Notes: generated by a model from the letters alone, not told the origin. A DNA stretch of 64,000 nt from Kitasatospora fiedleri (GCF_948472415.1 NZ_OX419519.1:5547001-5611000), one strand, 5' to 3'; shown: positions 48,630 to 60,170, numbered from the stretch's first letter. Translations and numbers: made by a program.

Positions 48630-49418
48630 TCAGGATGTGGCGCGGGTGCGGGCTGGGACGCTCGGGGAGCGGTCCGGATCGGTCGGCCGCAGATAGCGGG
48701 TGAAGAGGAAACCTTTCTCCTCGATCAATGACACCAGCCGCATCGGTCGGACGTCCGGGATTCCCGGCCCGTTCACGATCCTCGGTGAATCACCCGCCGT
48801 CACCAGGGGAGCCACCGACAGGCACAACTCGTCCAGCAGGCCGTCCGCCGCGAGCTGACCGAGCAGGCGGGGCCCGCCCTCCGTGAGCTGGCGGCGCCAA
48901 CCACGCTCCGTGAGCGCGGCCACCGCCCGGGGGAGGTCCACCGAGCCCGTTCCTGCGGTGATCACATCGGCTGCGGCGGCGACCTCGGCCAGACGGTCGG
49001 CCGGCGCGTCGACGGTGGTGACCACCACCGTGGGCACCAGCGGCTCGGTGAACAGCGGCGCCGACAGGTCCAGCTCCAGGCTCCGCGACACCACCGCGAT
49101 CACCGGTGCCGGCAGCTGGCCCGCGGCGGCCCGCCGCGCCGCGAAGCCGGCCCGGGCCCGGGCCGGCCGGTAGCCCTCCGCCCGCACCGTCTCGGCCCCC
49201 ACCAGCACCACGTCGCACAGCGCCCGCAGCACCCCGAAGATCCGCTTGTCCGCCTCGCCGGACAGCCCCTCCGAGAGCCCGTCCAGCCGGGCCGACCCGT
49301 CCAGCGAGGTGACCATGTTCGCCCGCAGCCACGTCCCCTCCGCCGGGTACGCGTACGCCTGCGCCAGCCACTCGGGGGTGCCGGGAGTGCCGGGGGTGTC
49401 GCCGATCAGTTGCCTCAT
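48630..49418 (-). CDS. Pyrimidine reductase family protein (RibD C-terminal domain)
   Basis: 262 residues with one RibD_C (DHFR-like) domain: WLRANMVTSLDGSARLDGLSEGLSG, VVLVGAETVRAEGYRPAR, RGWRRQLTEGGPRLLGQLAADGLLDELCLSVAPLV. RibD_C proteins use NADPH to reduce the ribosyl side chain of a pyrimidine in riboflavin synthesis, or related folate- or deazaflavin-like substrates. No deaminase domain and no rib genes are adjacent, so the substrate is uncertain. ATG at 49418; GAGACT six bases upstream could be a leaderless -10. Divergent from zapE. Confidence 0.88.
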   Translation of the reverse strand: MRQLIGDTPGTPGTPEWLAQAYAYPAEGTWLRANMVTSLDGSARLDGLSEGLSGEADKRIFGVLRALCDVVLVGAETVRAEGYRPARARAGFAARRAAAGQLPAPVIAVVSRSLELDLSAPLFTEPLVPTVVVTTVDAPADRLAEVAAAADVITAGTGSVDLPRAVAALTERGWRRQLTEGGPRLLGQLAADGLLDELCLSVAPLVTAGDSPRIVNGPGIPDVRPMRLVSLIEEKGFLFTRYLRPTDPDRSPSVPARTRATS

Positions 49419-49643
49419 GCCCCGAGTCTCGCAGGGGGTGGGGAGAGGAAGCGCACCGACGGTGAGCGCACCGACAGGGGCGCGGGGAACTGCGCGCTGC
49501 GGGAGGAGCACGTCAGCGAGGTCGCGGCACAGTGCGGGCTCCCGCCCCGCGTCGCGATCCTGCGGTGCGTGCTCGCCCGGGCCGCGCAGGTCTCCCCGCG
49601 CCCCTGCCCTCGCCCGGCCGCGCAGCGGTTCTCGTGGCGCGAG

Positions 49644-49649
49644 TACCCT
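49644..49649 (+). promoter_or_regulatory. -10 element of the probable leaderless zapE promoter
   Basis: TACCCT eight bases before the GTG at 49658; no ribosome site is visible. Confidence 0.5.
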
Positions 49650-49657
49650 GTTGTTCC

Positions 49658-50704
49658 GTGTCTGCTGCCTCGGAGTCCGATATTCACACCGCGATAGCCC
49701 TGACCGATCGGCGACCGGTGGTGCCGGCCGAGCGGCTGGTCGCCGAGATGGTGCCGCCGCCGCGCTTCGCCGGGGTGAGCTTCGGCAGCTACCTGCCGGA
49801 CTCCTCGCAGCCGAGCCAGTACGAGGCCGTCCAGATCCTGGAGTCCTTCGCCGCCGGGCTGAACAGCGCCGCCGAGCCGCCGAAGCGCGGCTGGTTCCGC
49901 CGCTCCGCCCCCGCGCCCACCGGGCCGGCCGGGATCTACCTGGACGGCGGGTACGGCGTGGGGAAGACGCACCTGCTGGCCTCGCTCTGGCACGCGGTGC
50001 CCGGCCCGAAGGCGTTCGGGACGTTCGTGGAGCTGACCAACCTGGTGGGCGCGCTGACCTTCCAGGGCGCGGTGCGGACGCTCAGCTCGCACCGGCTGCT
50101 CTGCATCGACGAGTTCGAACTGGACGACCCGGGCGACACCGTGCTGGTGTCGACCCTGCTGGGCCGGCTGGTGGAGAACGGCGTCAAGCTGTGCGCGACC
50201 TCGAACACGCTGCCGGAGAAGCTCGGCGAGGGCCGGTTCGCCGCCGCCGACTTCATGCGGGAGATCCAGGGCCTGTCCGCGCACTTCCGCCCGGTGCGGA
50301 TCGACGGCCAGGACTACCGGCACCGCGGCCTGCCCGACGCCCCGCCGCCGTACACCGACGCCGAGGTGACCGCCCGCGCGGCCCGCACCCCGGGCGCGTC
50401 GCTGGACGACTTCGACGCGCTGCTGGAGCACCTGAAGGAGGTGCACCCCAGCCGGTACGGCGCGCTGCTGGACGAGGTGGGCGCGGTGTTCCTGCGCGGG
50501 GTGCGGCAGGTGGACGACCAGGCGACCGCGCTGCGGCTGGTGGTGCTGGCCGACCGGATGTACGACCGGGAGCTGCCGGTCACCGCCTCGGGCGTGCCGT
50601 TCGACCGGGTGTTCACCGAGGAGATGCTGCGCGGCGGCTACCGCAAGAAGTACCTGCGGGCGGTCTCCCGGCTGGTCGCGCTGGCCCGGGACTCCGCGAA
50701 GTAA
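49658..50704 (+). CDS. zapE: AFG1/ZapE-type AAA+ ATPase
   Basis: 348 residues. P-loop GIYLDGGYGVGKTHLLASLW, Walker B LLCIDEFELDDPGDT, sensor region CATSNTLPEKLGEGRF, and family blocks FGTFVELTNLVGALTF and DDQATALRLVVLADRMYD. In gamma-proteobacteria ZapE acts at the Z-ring under stress; AFG1 relatives act in mitochondrial protein quality control. The role in actinobacteria is not established. GTG at 49658. It lies 38 bases before uvrB on the same strand, but a separate uvrB promoter is likely. Confidence 0.92.
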   Translation: MSAASESDIHTAIALTDRRPVVPAERLVAEMVPPPRFAGVSFGSYLPDSSQPSQYEAVQILESFAAGLNSAAEPPKRGWFRRSAPAPTGPAGIYLDGGYGVGKTHLLASLWHAVPGPKAFGTFVELTNLVGALTFQGAVRTLSSHRLLCIDEFELDDPGDTVLVSTLLGRLVENGVKLCATSNTLPEKLGEGRFAAADFMREIQGLSAHFRPVRIDGQDYRHRGLPDAPPPYTDAEVTARAARTPGASLDDFDALLEHLKEVHPSRYGALLDEVGAVFLRGVRQVDDQATALRLVVLADRMYDRELPVTASGVPFDRVFTEEMLRGGYRKKYLRAVSRLVALARDSAK

Positions 50705-50742
50705 CCACCGCGTTGTCGGTGGCCGGTCGTACCGTGGAGGGC

Positions 50743-52833
50743 GTGCGTCCCATCACGAGTATCGAGCGGTCCGTGGCGCCCTTCGAGGTCGTCAGCCCCT
50801 ACCAACCCAACGGTGACCAGCCGGCGGCCATCGCCGAGCTGGAGCGCCGCGTCCGCGCGGGCGAGAAGGACGTCGTCCTGCTCGGCGCGACCGGCACCGG
50901 CAAGTCGGCCACCACGGCCTGGATGATCGAGAAGCTCCAGCGCCCCACCCTGGTGATGGCGCCGAACAAGACGCTGGCCGCCCAGCTGGCGAACGAGTTC
51001 CGCGAGCTGCTGCCGAACAACGCGGTCGAGTACTTCGTCTCGTACTACGACTACTACCAGCCCGAGGCGTACGTCCCGCAGACGGACACCTACATCGAGA
51101 AGGACTCCTCGATCAACGAGGAGGTCGAGCGGCTGCGCCACTCCGCCACCAACAGCCTGCTCACCCGGCGGGACGTGATCGTGGTCGCGTCCGTCTCCTG
51201 CATCTACGGCCTCGGCACCCCGCAGGAGTACGTCGACCGGATGGTCCGCCTGAAGGTCGGCGAGGAGGTCGACCGGGACGCCCTGCTGCGCCGCTTCGTC
51301 GACATCCAGTACACCCGCAACGACCTGGCGTTCACCCGCGGCACCTTCCGGGTCCGCGGCGACACGGTCGAGATCTTCCCGGTCTACGAGGAGCTCGCCG
51401 TCCGGATCGAGATGTTCGGCGACGAGATCGAGGCGCTGTACACGCTGCACCCGCTGACCGGCGAGGTGATCAGCCAGGACGACTCGGTCTACGTCTTCCC
51501 CGCCTCGCACTACGTGGCCGGCCCGGAGCGGATGGAGCGGGCGATCGGCGGCATCGAGGCCGAGCTGGAGCAGACGCTGGCCCGGATGGAGAAGCAGGGC
51601 AAGCTGCTGGAGGCCCAGCGGCTGCGGATGCGCACCACCTACGACATCGAGATGCTCCGCCAGATCGGCACCTGCTCGGGCGTGGAGAACTACTCGATGC
51701 ACTTCGACGGCCGCGAGCCCGGCTCCCCGCCGAACACCCTGCTCGACTACTTCCCGGAGGACTTCCTCCTGGTCATCGACGAGTCGCACGTCACCGTCCC
51801 GCAGATCGGCGCGATGTACGAGGGCGACGCCTCGCGCAAGCGCACCCTGGTCGAGCACGGCTTCCGGCTGCCCTCGGCGATGGACAACCGGCCGCTGAAG
51901 TGGGAGGAGTTCCAGCAGCGGATCGGCCAGACCGTCTACCTGTCGGCCACCCCGGGCAAGTACGAGCTGGCCCGCGGCGACGGCCAGGTCGAGCAGATCA
52001 TCCGCCCGACCGGCCTGATCGACCCCGAGGTGATCGTCAAGCCCACCGAGGGCCAGATCGACGACCTGGTGCACGAGATCCGGCAGCGGGTGGAGAAGGA
52101 CGAGCGCGTCCTGGTCACCACGCTGACCAAGAAGATGGCCGAGGACCTCACCGACTACTTCCTCGGCCTCGACATCCGGGTCCGCTACCTGCACAGCGAC
52201 GTCGACACGCTGCGCCGGATCGAGCTGCTGCGCGAGCTGCGGGCCGGCGAGTACGACGTGCTGGTCGGCATCAACCTGCTCCGCGAGGGCCTCGACCTGC
52301 CCGAGGTCTCGCTGGTCGCGATCCTGGACGCGGACAAGGAGGGCTTCCTGCGCTCCGGCACCTCGCTGATCCAGACCATCGGCCGCGCCGCGCGCAACGT
52401 CTCCGGCCAGGTGCACATGTACGCCGACAAGATCACCCCGGCGATGGAGCTGGCGATCAGCGAGACCAACCGCCGGCGCGCCGTCCAGCAGGCGTACAAC
52501 GAGGAGCACGGGATCGACCCGCAGCCGCTGCGGAAGAAGATCGGCGACCTGCTCTCCACCATGGCCGGGGAGGACGTCGACACCGAGGAGCTGCTCGCCA
52601 CCGGCTACCGGCAGCAGGGCAAGGGCAAGGCGCCGGTCCCGGCGCTGGGCATCGATCGCAAGCCCGCCAAGAGCCTGCCCGCGGCCGAACTCGCCGAGCT
52701 GATCCAGGGCATGACCGACCGGATGCACACCGCCGCGGCCGAGCTGCAGTTCGAGGTGGCGGCCCGGCTGCGCGACGAGGTCAAGGAACTCAAGCGCGAG
52801 CTGCGGCAGATGCGCGAGGCGGGAATGGCCTGA
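50743..52833 (+). CDS. uvrB: Excinuclease ABC subunit B
   Basis: 696 residues. DNA-damage-loading helicase of nucleotide excision repair. Walker A LLGATGTGKSATTAWM, the beta-hairpin region YYDYYQPEAYVPQTDTYIEKDSSINEE, Walker B LLVIDESHVTVPQI, helicase motifs VYLSATPGKYEL, VLVGINLLREGLDLPEVSLVAILDADKEGFLRS and IQTIGRAARN, and the C-terminal UVR domain (AAELQFEVAARLRDEVKEL) that binds UvrC. GTG at 50743 has TGGAGG just upstream and a -10-like TACCGT seven bases before the start. uvrA and uvrC lie within 10 kb. Confidence 0.98.
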   Translation: MRPITSIERSVAPFEVVSPYQPNGDQPAAIAELERRVRAGEKDVVLLGATGTGKSATTAWMIEKLQRPTLVMAPNKTLAAQLANEFRELLPNNAVEYFVSYYDYYQPEAYVPQTDTYIEKDSSINEEVERLRHSATNSLLTRRDVIVVASVSCIYGLGTPQEYVDRMVRLKVGEEVDRDALLRRFVDIQYTRNDLAFTRGTFRVRGDTVEIFPVYEELAVRIEMFGDEIEALYTLHPLTGEVISQDDSVYVFPASHYVAGPERMERAIGGIEAELEQTLARMEKQGKLLEAQRLRMRTTYDIEMLRQIGTCSGVENYSMHFDGREPGSPPNTLLDYFPEDFLLVIDESHVTVPQIGAMYEGDASRKRTLVEHGFRLPSAMDNRPLKWEEFQQRIGQTVYLSATPGKYELARGDGQVEQIIRPTGLIDPEVIVKPTEGQIDDLVHEIRQRVEKDERVLVTTLTKKMAEDLTDYFLGLDIRVRYLHSDVDTLRRIELLRELRAGEYDVLVGINLLREGLDLPEVSLVAILDADKEGFLRSGTSLIQTIGRAARNVSGQVHMYADKITPAMELAISETNRRRAVQQAYNEEHGIDPQPLRKKIGDLLSTMAGEDVDTEELLATGYRQQGKGKAPVPALGIDRKPAKSLPAAELAELIQGMTDRMHTAAAELQFEVAARLRDEVKELKRELRQMREAGMA

Positions 52834-52850
52834 TCCGGCGTCACCCGCGG

Positions 52851-52876
52851 CCGGACGGGGGTGATTCCCCGTCCGG
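52851..52876 (+). terminator. uvrB terminator
   Basis: CCGGACGGGG (52851-52860), 6-base loop, CCCCGTCCGG (52867-52876); flanking ACCCG and CGGGT can extend the stem across a small bulge. Confidence 0.8.
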
Positions 52877-53055
52877 CGGGTGCCGTTGTGTCGTAGTTTG
52901 GCCACAGCCCGACCCTTCGGCGCCGCACCGGCGGTGCAACGGCGGCGCGTCGGCGTAGGGTGGGGCGCGGTCTGCCCGGGGCCGGGATGTTCCGGGTACG
53001 GCCGGAGGTGCGACAGGACGCCGGGCGGGGCCCGGAGGAAGCAGAGGTCGGCAGC

Positions 53056-53640
53056 GTGTCCGTGAACCTGGCCAAGGGCCAGAGCGTGAGCCTGTTGAAG
53101 TCCACCGGCGAGACCCTGTCCGTGGTCCGGATGGGCCTCGGGTGGAAGTCCGCCCCCGGCAAGCGCGGCTTCTTCAGCCGCCGCCCCAAGGAGATCGACC
53201 TCGACGCGTCCGCCCTGCTGTACGACGGCAAGGCGATGAGCGACGTGGTGTTCTTCTCCCACCTGGTCAGCAACGAGGGCTCGGTCCGGCACACCGGCGA
53301 CAACCTGGTCGGCGGGGTCGGGGCGGGCGGCGACGACGAGAGCATCCTGGTCGACCTGACCAAGGTGCCCCACCGGGTCACCCAGATCGTCTTCACCGTC
53401 AGCTCGTACAGCGGCCAGAACTTCATGGAGGTGCAGAACGCGCACTGCCGGCTGGTCGACGAGACCACCGGCAAGGAGCTGGCCCGCTACGAGCTGACCG
53501 GCGGCGGCCCGCACACCGGGCAGATCATGGCCAAGGTCGAGCGGGACGGCGAGAGCGGCTGGAAGATGACCGCCATCGGCGCCCCGGCCAGCGGCCGCAC
53601 CTTCCGGGACATGCTGCCCTTCATCGAGCCGTTCCTCTGA
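53056..53640 (+). CDS. TerD-family protein
   Basis: 194 residues, a single TerD domain: SVNLAKGQSVSLLKSTGETLSVVRMGLGWK, DLDASALLYDGK, FFSHLVSNEGSVRHTGDN, the calcium-binding acidic stretch GGDDESILVDLTKVP, and IVFTVSSYSGQNFMEV. TerD proteins bind calcium and belong to tellurite-resistance and stress systems; in streptomycetes related proteins affect development. GTG at 53056, with GAGG nine bases upstream. It immediately precedes terC, giving a minimal terD-terC pair, though terC has its own promoter and riboswitch. Confidence 0.93.
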   Translation: MSVNLAKGQSVSLLKSTGETLSVVRMGLGWKSAPGKRGFFSRRPKEIDLDASALLYDGKAMSDVVFFSHLVSNEGSVRHTGDNLVGGVGAGGDDESILVDLTKVPHRVTQIVFTVSSYSGQNFMEVQNAHCRLVDETTGKELARYELTGGGPHTGQIMAKVERDGESGWKMTAIGAPASGRTFRDMLPFIEPFL

Positions 53641-53670
53641 CCGCTCGGCAGCGCGGCTCCTTTACCTTCT

Positions 53671-53699
53671 TTACCTTTCCTTGGGCTTCCTGTTAACCT
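53671..53699 (+). promoter_or_regulatory. Candidate terC promoter
   Basis: TTACCT (53671-53676) and TAACCT (53694-53699) with 17 bases between, in an unusually pyrimidine-rich, AT-rich stretch. The inferred transcript would start just before the riboswitch. Confidence 0.5.
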
Positions 53700-53708
53700 T
53701 CTGGGAGC

Positions 53709-53859
53709 GGAGGGGAGTATTCCCCGTTCAGCGACCCCGTCATCACGGGCGCCCATCGCGGCGCCCCGGGGCGCTGGCCGTGCGGCACCCGCCAGGTGCG
53801 GGCCGCGCGGCGGAAGAGACCTCCGGCAGTGACGAGTGTTCGCCTATCTGCCGGAGGAG
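53709..53859 (+). promoter_or_regulatory. yybP-ykoY-type manganese riboswitch controlling terC
   Basis: The 5' strand GGAGGGGAGTA (53709-53719) and 3' strand GAGACCTCC (53816-53824) form the P1 region (GGAGG with CCTCC) and match the conserved ends of this class; the CGTCATCACGG segment inside is also typical. Downstream, CCTCCGGCAG (53820-53829) can pair fully with CTGCCGGAGG (53848-53857), which covers the terC ribosome site GGAGGAG (53853-53859). CCTCC is shared by both structures, so ligand-stabilised P1 should free the ribosome site: a translational ON switch. Confidence 0.85.
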
Positions 53860-53864
53860 CAGAC

Positions 53865-54851
53865 ATGGACGTATCCGCGGGCCTGTGGGCCGGCACCATC
53901 GCGGTGCTGATCGCCCTGATCGTGGCCGACTTCTTCATCGGCGGCCGCAAGCCGCACGAGGTCTCCGTGAAGGAGGCCGGCATCTGGACGGCGGTCTGGG
54001 TGGCCCTGGCCGGGCTGTTCGGCGGCTTCCTCTGGTGGTACGGCGGCGGGAAGCCGTCCGGCGAGTTCTTCGCCGGCTACATCACCGAGAAGTCGCTCAG
54101 CGTCGACAACCTGTTCGTGTTCATCCTGATCATGGGCAAGTTCGCGGTGCCCAGGATCTACCAGCAGCGGGTGCTGATGTTCGGCGTGATCATCGCCCTG
54201 GTGCTGCGGGCGGTCTTCATCGCCGGCGGCGCGGCGGTGGTGTCGAACTTCTCCTGGGTGTTCTACCTCTTCGGCGCCTTCCTGGTCTGGACGGCCTGGA
54301 AGCTGATCAAGGAGGCCCGGGCCGACGAGGAAGAGGAGGAGTTCGAGGAGAACCGCCTGCTCAAGTCGATCGAGCGGCGCTTCCCGTCCACCGACCGCTA
54401 CCACGGGACCAAGCTGCTGATCCGGGAGAACGGCCGCCGGCTGATGACCCCGATGCTGATCGTGATGCTGGCCATCGGCACCACCGACGTGCTGTTCGCC
54501 CTGGACTCGATCCCGGCCATCTTCGGCCTCACCCAGGACCCGTACATCGTCTTCACGGCCAACGCCTTCGCGCTGATGGGCCTGCGCCAGCTGTACTTCC
54601 TGATCGGCGGCCTGCTGAAGAAGCTGGTCCACCTCTCCTACGGCCTGTCGGTGATCCTCGGCTTCATCGGCGTCAAGCTGGTGCTGCACGCGCTGCACGA
54701 GAGCGGCGTGCACGTGCCGGAGATCAGCATCCCGGTCTCGCTGGGCTTCATCGTGCTGACCCTGGCGGTCACCACCGTGACCAGCCTGGTCACCGCGCGG
54801 AAGCAGCAGCGGGCCGAGCGGGCCGAGGAGCCCGCGAAGATCGACGCCTGA
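53865..54851 (+). CDS. TerC-family membrane protein, probable manganese exporter
   Basis: 328 residues, about eight transmembrane helices, with the TerC signatures EKSLSVDNLFVFILIMGKF and TTDVLFALDSIPAIFGLTQDPYIVFTANAFALMGLRQLYFL; the acidic residues in these helices line the ion path. A charged cytoplasmic loop (EARADEEEEEFEENRLLK) joins the halves. ATG at 53865 has a perfect GGAGGAG, which is sequestered by the leader hairpin. TerC proteins under yybP-ykoY riboswitches export Mn2+ or load it onto secreted proteins; that regulation makes manganese the likely substrate here rather than tellurite. Confidence 0.94.
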   Translation: MDVSAGLWAGTIAVLIALIVADFFIGGRKPHEVSVKEAGIWTAVWVALAGLFGGFLWWYGGGKPSGEFFAGYITEKSLSVDNLFVFILIMGKFAVPRIYQQRVLMFGVIIALVLRAVFIAGGAAVVSNFSWVFYLFGAFLVWTAWKLIKEARADEEEEEFEENRLLKSIERRFPSTDRYHGTKLLIRENGRRLMTPMLIVMLAIGTTDVLFALDSIPAIFGLTQDPYIVFTANAFALMGLRQLYFLIGGLLKKLVHLSYGLSVILGFIGVKLVLHALHESGVHVPEISIPVSLGFIVLTLAVTTVTSLVTARKQQRAERAEEPAKIDA

Positions 54852-54881
54852 TCCGGCCCGCGGCCCTGAGCCGGCCGTGAT

Positions 54882-54923
54882 GCCCGGGGCCCCCGCCGCA
54901 GTCGTGCGGCGGGGGCCCCGGGC
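54882..54923. terminator. Bidirectional terminator between terC and the MBL gene
   Basis: Perfect 19-bp arms (54882-54900 and 54905-54923) with a 4-base loop between convergent stops. Confidence 0.9.
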
Positions 54924-54931
54924 CGTCGTGC

Positions 54932-55585
54932 TCACCAGCCGCGCTCGCGCCACTCCGGCAGGTGCGGGCGCTCGGCGCCCAGGGTGGTGTCGTCGCCGTG
55001 GCCCGGGTAGACCCAGGTCTCGTCCGGGAGCCGGTCGAAGACCTTCTCGTTGACGTCCCGGAACAGCGAGTCGAAGGCCGCCGGGTCGCCCCAGGTGTTG
55101 CCCACGCCGCCCGGGAACAGGCAGTCGCCGGTGAACAGGTGGGGGTGGCCCTGCGGGTCGTCGTAGAGCAGCACGATCGCGCCGGGGGTGTGGCCCACCA
55201 GGTGGCGGACGGTCAGCTCGACCTGCCCGAAGCGGACCACCGAGCCGTCCTCCAGCGGGAGGTCGGTGGGCACGTCGATGCCCTCGGCGTCGATCCGCCC
55301 GGCCATGGTGCGGGCCCCGGTGACGGCGACCACCTCGGCCAGCGCGCCCCAGTGGTCGCGGTGCCGGTGGGTGGTGACCACCGCGGCCAGCCGGGGGCCG
55401 ACGGTCTCCAGCAGCACCGGCGCGTCGGCGGCGGCGTCGATCAGCAACTGCTCGTCGGTGGCCCGGCAGCGCAGCAGGTACGCGTTGTTGTGGTGCGGTC
55501 CGACCGCGACCTTGGTGATGATCAGGTGGGCCAGCTCCCGGACGTCCGGTGCCCCGCCGACCTTCACCGCTCCGTGGTACGTCAT
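54932..55585 (-). CDS. Metallo-beta-lactamase-fold hydrolase (glyoxalase II-like)
   Basis: 217 residues. The metal motif THRHRDHWG (HxHxDH) is at about 94, followed by the His in HLVGHTPGAI, the bridging Asp in LFTGDCLFPGG and the last His in YPGHGDDTTLG. This is the hydroxyacylglutathione-hydrolase-like branch; in mycothiol-producing actinobacteria such proteins probably act on mycothiol or other thioesters. ATG at 55585 after GAGGAG. The mycothiol-dependent enzyme gene is next on the same strand 67 bases upstream, which supports a thiol-linked detoxification role. Confidence 0.9.
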   Translation of the reverse strand: MTYHGAVKVGGAPDVRELAHLIITKVAVGPHHNNAYLLRCRATDEQLLIDAAADAPVLLETVGPRLAAVVTTHRHRDHWGALAEVVAVTGARTMAGRIDAEGIDVPTDLPLEDGSVVRFGQVELTVRHLVGHTPGAIVLLYDDPQGHPHLFTGDCLFPGGVGNTWGDPAAFDSLFRDVNEKVFDRLPDETWVYPGHGDDTTLGAERPHLPEWRERGW

Positions 55586-55652
55586 CACGCCGCTCCTCGC
55601 TCGCCGCCGGGCTGTTCCGCCGGTTCCGTCAATTCCGTCCACTCGCGGCCCA

Positions 55653-56468
55653 TCATCCCATCGGGGGGAGCGCGGGCAGCGCGCTCCGGGGGTCGACCAG
55701 GCCCTCGTCGCCGCGGTGGACCTGGAGGCCGTCCCCGTCCGAGCGGCCGGACAGCCAGCCGGTGAGCGCCCGCACCGGGCCCTCGGCGACCAGCCCGGGC
55801 GCCCCGCCGTCGTCGGCGCCACCGCCGTCGCCGCTGCTGTCACCGCCGCCGCCGAGCCGGACCCGGAGCCCGGCGTCCTCGGCGACCAGCAGCAGGTCGG
55901 GCAGGCCGTCCCGCGCGGCGAGGCGCGCGCCCAGCCGCTGGAACTCGGCGACGGCGAACGGCTCGGGCCAGTGCGCCGGGGTGTAGCCGGCGTTCAGGTC
56001 GACGTGGTGGTACTCCAGCTCGATCAGCCGCTTCCCCGGCACCTGCCAGGCCGGGAAGACGGTGCCGTCGCGGTGGGTGATCGGGGCGGCCCAGTGCTCG
56101 GGCTCCAGCCCGGCGGCGAAGTCCTGGAAGCGCCGCTGGCTCTCCCGGAGGTCGGCGACCTGTTCGGCCAGCGGGCGTCCGGCCCCGGCCTCGATGTCGG
56201 CGTCCCGCGTCTCCGGGGTGGCGTACTGCGGGACCTGCCGCCCGGTGCGGGCGCCGGTGAGCAGGTTGACCAGGGAGTCCGCGTTGCGGGCGAGGTGGGT
56301 CAGCAGGTGCCCGCGGGTCCAGCCGGACAGCGCGGAGGGTTCGAACACCGCCGCGGGCTCCAGCTCGGCGAGGGTGTGCAGCAGCAGGTCGGTGCTCTCC
56401 GCGGTGGCCCGCAGCCGCTCGGCTGCGGCGGCCGCGGCGGTGGTGGCCGCGGTGGTGGCGTCGCTCAT
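55653..56468 (-). CDS. Maleylpyruvate isomerase family mycothiol-dependent enzyme
   Basis: 271 residues. The DinB-like helical bundle (MDMPI_N, about 15-160) shows TDLLLHTLAELEPAAVFEPSALSGWTRGHLLTHLARNADSLVNLL and LIELEYHHVDLNAGYTPAHWP, which supply the metal-binding histidines. The C-terminal SCP-like domain ends VHRGDEGLVDPRSALPALPPMG. Members use mycothiol as thiol cofactor in isomerisation, transfer or detoxification. The insert GDSSGDGGGADDGG is a low-complexity loop. ATG at 56468. Divergent from uvrA; probably in a unit with the MBL hydrolase. Confidence 0.88.
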   Translation of the reverse strand: MSDATTAATTAAAAAAERLRATAESTDLLLHTLAELEPAAVFEPSALSGWTRGHLLTHLARNADSLVNLLTGARTGRQVPQYATPETRDADIEAGAGRPLAEQVADLRESQRRFQDFAAGLEPEHWAAPITHRDGTVFPAWQVPGKRLIELEYHHVDLNAGYTPAHWPEPFAVAEFQRLGARLAARDGLPDLLLVAEDAGLRVRLGGGGDSSGDGGGADDGGAPGLVAEGPVRALTGWLSGRSDGDGLQVHRGDEGLVDPRSALPALPPMG

Positions 56469-56720
56469 CGGGCATGGCCTTTCGACGGTCGGGAAAACGG
56501 GTCGAGGCGGTGCGGTGCGGGCACCGGGGCGTTGCCCGGGCCGGTTGTCAGTCGTTGACGCTACCGTCGAGCGCGGGTGCCGTTCACCCGTCCGGGTGGC
56601 CCCGGCCGACCGGCTCAGATTCGAACGAATGAGCCAGTACGCTGGCGGGCGCATCCTGGAAGAAGCACGAAGAAGCACATCTCCCTCCTCCCTTCGACCC
56701 GGAGAAAGGCGCCAGTAGCA

Positions 56721-59600
<2,880 letters not shown>

Positions 59601-59616
59601 CACCGGGGGCGAGCGA

Positions 59617-59655
59617 GGACCGCCCGGGGAGCGCAGGTCGCTCCCCGGGCGGTCC
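59617..59655 (+). terminator. uvrA terminator
   Basis: Perfect 17-bp arms (59617-59633 and 59639-59655), 5-base loop, 16 bases after the uvrA stop. Confidence 0.88.
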
Positions 59656-59723
59656 GCCGCGCGCGTGCTACGTTGCTCGGCGCCCTTCCCCGCACCGACC
59701 CTTCCCCGCACCGAGGAGTCCCG

Positions 59724-60170
59724 ATGCCCGAGCCCACCGCCTCCCGCCGTACCGTCCTGTGCTGCGCGGCCGTCGCGCTCGCCGGGGCCACCGCGGCCGG
59801 GTGCTCTTCCGCCGCCCAGGACGACGGCAAGGGCGCGTCCGCCACCGAGGGCGACGGCAAGGGCGCCTCCGCCGTCCCGGTCGACCTCGGCGCGGCCGCG
59901 GACGTCCCGGTCGGCGGCGGGAAGGTGTACCGGGAGCAGGGCGTCGTGGTGACCCAGCCGGCCGCGGGGGAGTACAAGGCGTTCAGCGCCAAGTGCACCC
60001 ACGCCGGCTGCCTGGTCAACGGCGTGGTCAAGGAGCAGATCCAGTGCCTGTGCCACGGCAGCCGGTTCGGGATCTCCGACGGCGCGGTGCAGGACGGTCC
60101 GGCCCCCGCGCCGCTGCCCGCCTACCGGGTCGCGGTGCAGAACGGGAACCTCCAGGTCACCAAGAGCTGA
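59724..60170 (+). CDS. Rieske [2Fe-2S] lipoprotein
   Basis: 148 residues. A twin-arginine signal (SRRTVLCCAAVALAGATAAGC) ends in a lipobox TAAGC, so the protein should be exported folded with its cluster and anchored outside. The Rieske motifs are CTHAGCLVN and CLCHGSRFGISDG (C-x-H and C-x-x-H). Between them and the signal is a linker with a tandem repeat DDGKGASATEGDGKGASA. A small stand-alone electron carrier; no partner oxidase is adjacent. ATG at 59724 after GAGGAG. It sits between uvrA and uvrC, an arrangement that appears conserved in streptomycetes. Confidence 0.93.
   Translation: MPEPTASRRTVLCCAAVALAGATAAGCSSAAQDDGKGASATEGDGKGASAVPVDLGAAADVPVGGGKVYREQGVVVTQPAAGEYKAFSAKCTHAGCLVNGVVKEQIQCLCHGSRFGISDGAVQDGPAPAPLPAYRVAVQNGNLQVTKS

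Noticed and set aside
53056..54851. Tellurite-resistance operon
   Set aside because: Only terD and terC are present, and terC carries a manganese-type riboswitch, which argues for metal homeostasis instead.
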